This document shows positions 61,921-64,000 of a stretch of 64,000 nt of DNA, in pieces (the first letter of the stretch is position 1; every line of letters starts with the position of its first letter). This stretch comes from Syntrophales bacterium (GTDB lineage Bacteria > Desulfobacterota > Syntrophia > Syntrophales > PHBD01). The stretch spans positions 1-64,000 of the forward strand of contig DAOSEM010000009.1 in NCBI GenBank assembly GCA_035363115.1. Reading direction: 5' to 3'. The translations under genes were made by a program, and so were the position numbers. The notes under the pieces are model-generated. The model searched no databases, was not told the origin of the DNA, and saw only the letters and a program-made list of their open reading frames with translations.

Positions 61921-63315
61921 TCACTGCAGCCGCTCGAAGAGCCTGAACGCAGCATCCATGGCCAGCTCTCCGCCGATGCCGTGCAGGCCCGTGTCGGCGC
62001 TGCAATGGTAAAGGTCCCGTACGTACGGATCGACGATCGGCGGACGGTCTTCGCCGACCTGGCCGATGATCTGGCCGATGCCGATCACGGAGCCCTCTTC
62101 GCTGCCGAAGTGGTCGATGTCCTTCGGAGTCGTCGAAGCGGTCCAGAGGATGTGCCTCCGTATATCGGGAAACACGACCTCCAGCGAGTTCATGATCGCC
62201 TGTTCCCATTGTTTCCAGACGGCAACGTCGGAGTTGTACGGCAGTTTCGCCGAGGCGCCCACGATGATCAGCTGTTTCCCCTCCGGGGCCGCCTCCGGAT
62301 CCATGTTCGACACGACCGGGATCATCAGGCATGGGGCCGCGTCCGGCAGATCTCCCGTCTCTTCAACGTTCCGTTCAAACTCGCTGAGATCGCTCCGTCC
62401 GATATAAAAGATCATGGAATCGTTGGATATCTTTTCGTTCAGGGCGATCTGGAGGATGGAGGTGCTGTAGGAATACCGGTAGCCGTTCACCCTGTCCCTG
62501 AATTCCGCCGGGTACGCATCCCTTCCGACCAGTCGATTCACCGTGTCTTTCACGGTCGCGTTGCTGATCACGACGTCCGCCCTGATTTCTTCTCCGTTTT
62601 CCAGAACGACCCCCGCCGCCCTGCCGTCCTCCACGACGATCTGCCGGACGCCCGTTCCCGTCCGGACCGTGCCGCCGCGCTCCCGGATGATCCGGCAATA
62701 GGCCTCGGGAACTGCCCCGGTACCGCCGATGGGATAGCCGACCGCCTTGTTCCTCCATATTTCATTCTGGCACCTGGCATACTCTCCGATGGGCGTTTCG
62801 TCATCCCGCGTCACAAAGTATATGGACGTGAAAAAACCGATCAGCCCTCTCGCCAGGTCCGAATCCACATATCGGCTCACATAATCCGCGATGCTGACGT
62901 CGTTCAGCCTGTCGCAGTCCGCATCGGACAATTGGGAGATATCGAAGAAAAACTTCATGAACCGGTCGGACTCTTCCTTCGTGAATCCCATTTTTTCCGC
63001 ATCGTAGGGGAACCGGACCCGCTGCCCCTTGAAATTGACGACTGGCGACGGCTTCACCGCGTAGCGCCACTTCACGTAATCGGAACAGCCGCAGATCTCA
63101 AGGGCCCTTCCGAAGAGTCCCCGGTCGCAGTTCGCCAGCATATGGCAGCCCACGTCCAGCTTGAATCCCTCGTTCTGATATGAGGCGAACCTGCCCCCGA
63201 TCAATCTCGACTTTTCGATCAGCGTTACGTTGAATTTTCCGGTATTCGCCAGCAAGGCGCCGACGGCGCTGCCCCCTACCCCGCTTCCGACAATGATCAC
63301 GTCTTTCGCCGTCAC
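61921..63315 (-). CDS. Phytoene dehydrogenase-like FAD-dependent oxidoreductase
   Basis: A 464-aa FAD protein. The dinucleotide motif VIIVGSGVGGSAVGALLA is at the N-terminus and IEKSRLIGGRFASY follows. GYPIGGTGAVPEAYCRII is the family's 'GG' loop and TGLHGIGGELAMDAA the C-terminal FAD block, as in CrtI/all-trans-retinol saturase relatives. Anaerobe members of this group are uncharacterised and need not act on carotenoids. GTG 63315 is chosen because GGAGGTGGGAT lies directly ahead; the 12-residue longer ATG reading has no ribosome-binding site. Confidence 0.85.
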   Translation of the reverse strand: MTAKDVIIVGSGVGGSAVGALLANTGKFNVTLIEKSRLIGGRFASYQNEGFKLDVGCHMLANCDRGLFGRALEICGCSDYVKWRYAVKPSPVVNFKGQRVRFPYDAEKMGFTKEESDRFMKFFFDISQLSDADCDRLNDVSIADYVSRYVDSDLARGLIGFFTSIYFVTRDDETPIGEYARCQNEIWRNKAVGYPIGGTGAVPEAYCRIIRERGGTVRTGTGVRQIVVEDGRAAGVVLENGEEIRADVVISNATVKDTVNRLVGRDAYPAEFRDRVNGYRYSYSTSILQIALNEKISNDSMIFYIGRSDLSEFERNVEETGDLPDAAPCLMIPVVSNMDPEAAPEGKQLIIVGASAKLPYNSDVAVWKQWEQAIMNSLEVVFPDIRRHILWTASTTPKDIDHFGSEEGSVIGIGQIIGQVGEDRPPIVDPYVRDLYHCSADTGLHGIGGELAMDAAFRLFERLQ

Positions 63316-63402
63316 ATCCCACCTCCGCAGAATTCCCGCTGTCGCCTCCATTCGGTTGGTTGATGAATTGCCGGTTTGCTTCGAGATTCCCTGAAACTGT
63401 CG

Positions 63403-64000
63403 TCAGTCACCCGCGCCGCCTTTGAAGAACGGCTGGATCAGCTTGAAGAACCCGCCGGAAAAGACCATGAGGGCCTGATTGCGGTTCTCCAGGTTCACCG
63501 CCGCCTCCAGCGACGGCGCGTCAATGTTCTGGTCGAGGACCCGTTTCGTCAGCTTCAGAGCCCCGCTATCCTTGGCGAGCATGGGGCGGGCATAGGAAAG
63601 GGCCGCCTCGATCAGGTTCTCCGCGGACACGACCCGATTGACCAGTCCGATCCGCTCGGCCTCGTCGGCCTTCACCTTCCGGCCGGTGAAGAGGATTTCC
63701 GACGCCCGGGCGACACCGATCAGCCGGGGCAGGAAATAGGAAGAGCCCAATTCGCCGCCGGTTAGCCCAAGGTTGGCGAAGGAGGCGATGAAGGAGGCCT
63801 CCGGTGTTGCCACCCGGACGTCGCTGGCCATGGCTATGGAAAAGCCGCCTCCCGCCGCCACACCGTTTATGGCGGCGATGACCGGCTGGGGAATGCGCCG
63901 CAGGCCCAGTGTCAAAGCGGCGAAGCGCTCCTGGACCTTCTCCAGGAACTGCGCCGGGTCGGAGAAGGTCCTGGTCTCCCCGTGGATCATCGAGTCGTCC
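63403..64000 (-). CDS. Enoyl-CoA hydratase/isomerase, 5'-truncated by the window edge
   Basis: The 198 C-terminal residues of a crotonase-fold enzyme: AAINGVAAGGGFSIAMASDVRVA forms the oxyanion hole, FANLGLTGGELGSSYFLPRLIG the second catalytic region, and LTKRVLD the usual later helix. The gene runs off the end at 64000, and translation is open through the edge, so the first ATG within the window is not the start. Substrate unknown; it may serve the same acyl-CoA metabolism as the carboxyltransferase group. Confidence 0.9.
   Translation of the reverse strand, partial: DDSMIHGETRTFSDPAQFLEKVQERFAALTLGLRRIPQPVIAAINGVAAGGGFSIAMASDVRVATPEASFIASFANLGLTGGELGSSYFLPRLIGVARASEILFTGRKVKADEAERIGLVNRVVSAENLIEAALSYARPMLAKDSGALKLTKRVLDQNIDAPSLEAAVNLENRNQALMVFSGGFFKLIQPFFKGGAGD

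Noticed and set aside
61873..63183. 436-codon plus-strand frame
   Set aside because: Antisense of the phytoene dehydrogenase-like gene, which has FAD motifs and a ribosome-binding site.

Overview
The window is GC-rich chromosomal DNA of a Gram-negative anaerobe, most likely a Desulfobacterota/Syntrophales-type bacterium. This is inferred from gene content: tungstate/molybdate uptake with FdhD, an AtoE-type short-chain fatty acid permease under an NtrC-type sigma54 activator, biotin-dependent acyl-CoA carboxyltransferase and HMG-CoA-lyase-like genes, a Tat-exported flavocytochrome-type protein beside a six-heme cytochrome c, MetX/MetY/MetW methionine synthesis, a GH57-glycogen synthase fusion and many PAS/histidine kinase proteins. 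I see no insertion sequence, prophage, CRISPR array or rRNA. One tRNA gene (Leu, UAA) is present.

Layout, left to right. 1-2.5 kb: a membrane class III cyclase-like gene with its own terminator, tRNA-Leu and a zinc alcohol dehydrogenase (all minus). 2.7-7.2 kb (plus): four genes joined by ATGA stop/start overlaps (two tandem MTA/SAH-deaminase-like amidohydrolases, an exported DUF4139 protein, a zinc-ribbon protein). 7.2-11.3 kb (plus): Rrf2 regulator, cysteine desulfurase, IscU/NifU scaffold, MnmA and NadA, followed by a decayed fdhD copy. 11.8-21.9 kb (plus): sulfur amino acid block (metY-metX-metW-cysK-cysE), thiE, an MFS carrier, an unrecognised P-loop protein, MOSC, an intact fdhD, a flavin reductase-like gene and a CDF-like membrane protein. 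22-24.5 kb (minus): DEAD-box helicase and a beta-hydroxyacid dehydrogenase.

24.8-29.5 kb (plus): a tungstate/molybdate locus with a one-component regulator carrying a binding-protein-like sensor domain, two paralogous periplasmic binding proteins, permease and ATPase. 29.5-33.1 kb (minus): HMG-CoA lyase-like, acyl-CoA carboxyltransferase and MaoC genes. 33.3-39.6 kb (minus): response regulator and PAS histidine kinase translationally coupled to a gene resembling molybdenum storage protein subunits plus a 72-aa protein, then a TiaS-like protein and the GH57-GT5 fusion. 39.8-45.8 kb: a HrpA helicase (plus) and two coupled radical SAM genes (minus). 46.1-48.2 kb (plus): flavocytochrome-type flavoprotein and six-heme cytochrome. 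48.4-53.2 kb (minus): AtoE permease with a good sigma54 promoter and palindromic upstream site, plus its NtrC/histidine kinase pair.

53.8-64 kb (minus): an exported trio (PLD-like protein lacking catalytic residues, FAH-family protein, SGNH hydrolase), SRPBCC, a second class III cyclase with a large N-terminal region, an exported nitroreductase, a single-domain response regulator coupled to a HisKA protein with no ATPase domain, a phytoene-dehydrogenase-like FAD protein and a truncated enoyl-CoA hydratase at the edge. Two themes stand out: molybdenum/tungsten handling (P-loop/MOSC/FdhD, Tup transporter, MoSto-like operon) and acyl-CoA/short-chain fatty acid metabolism. Functional calls come from reading motifs by eye; no database search was run.
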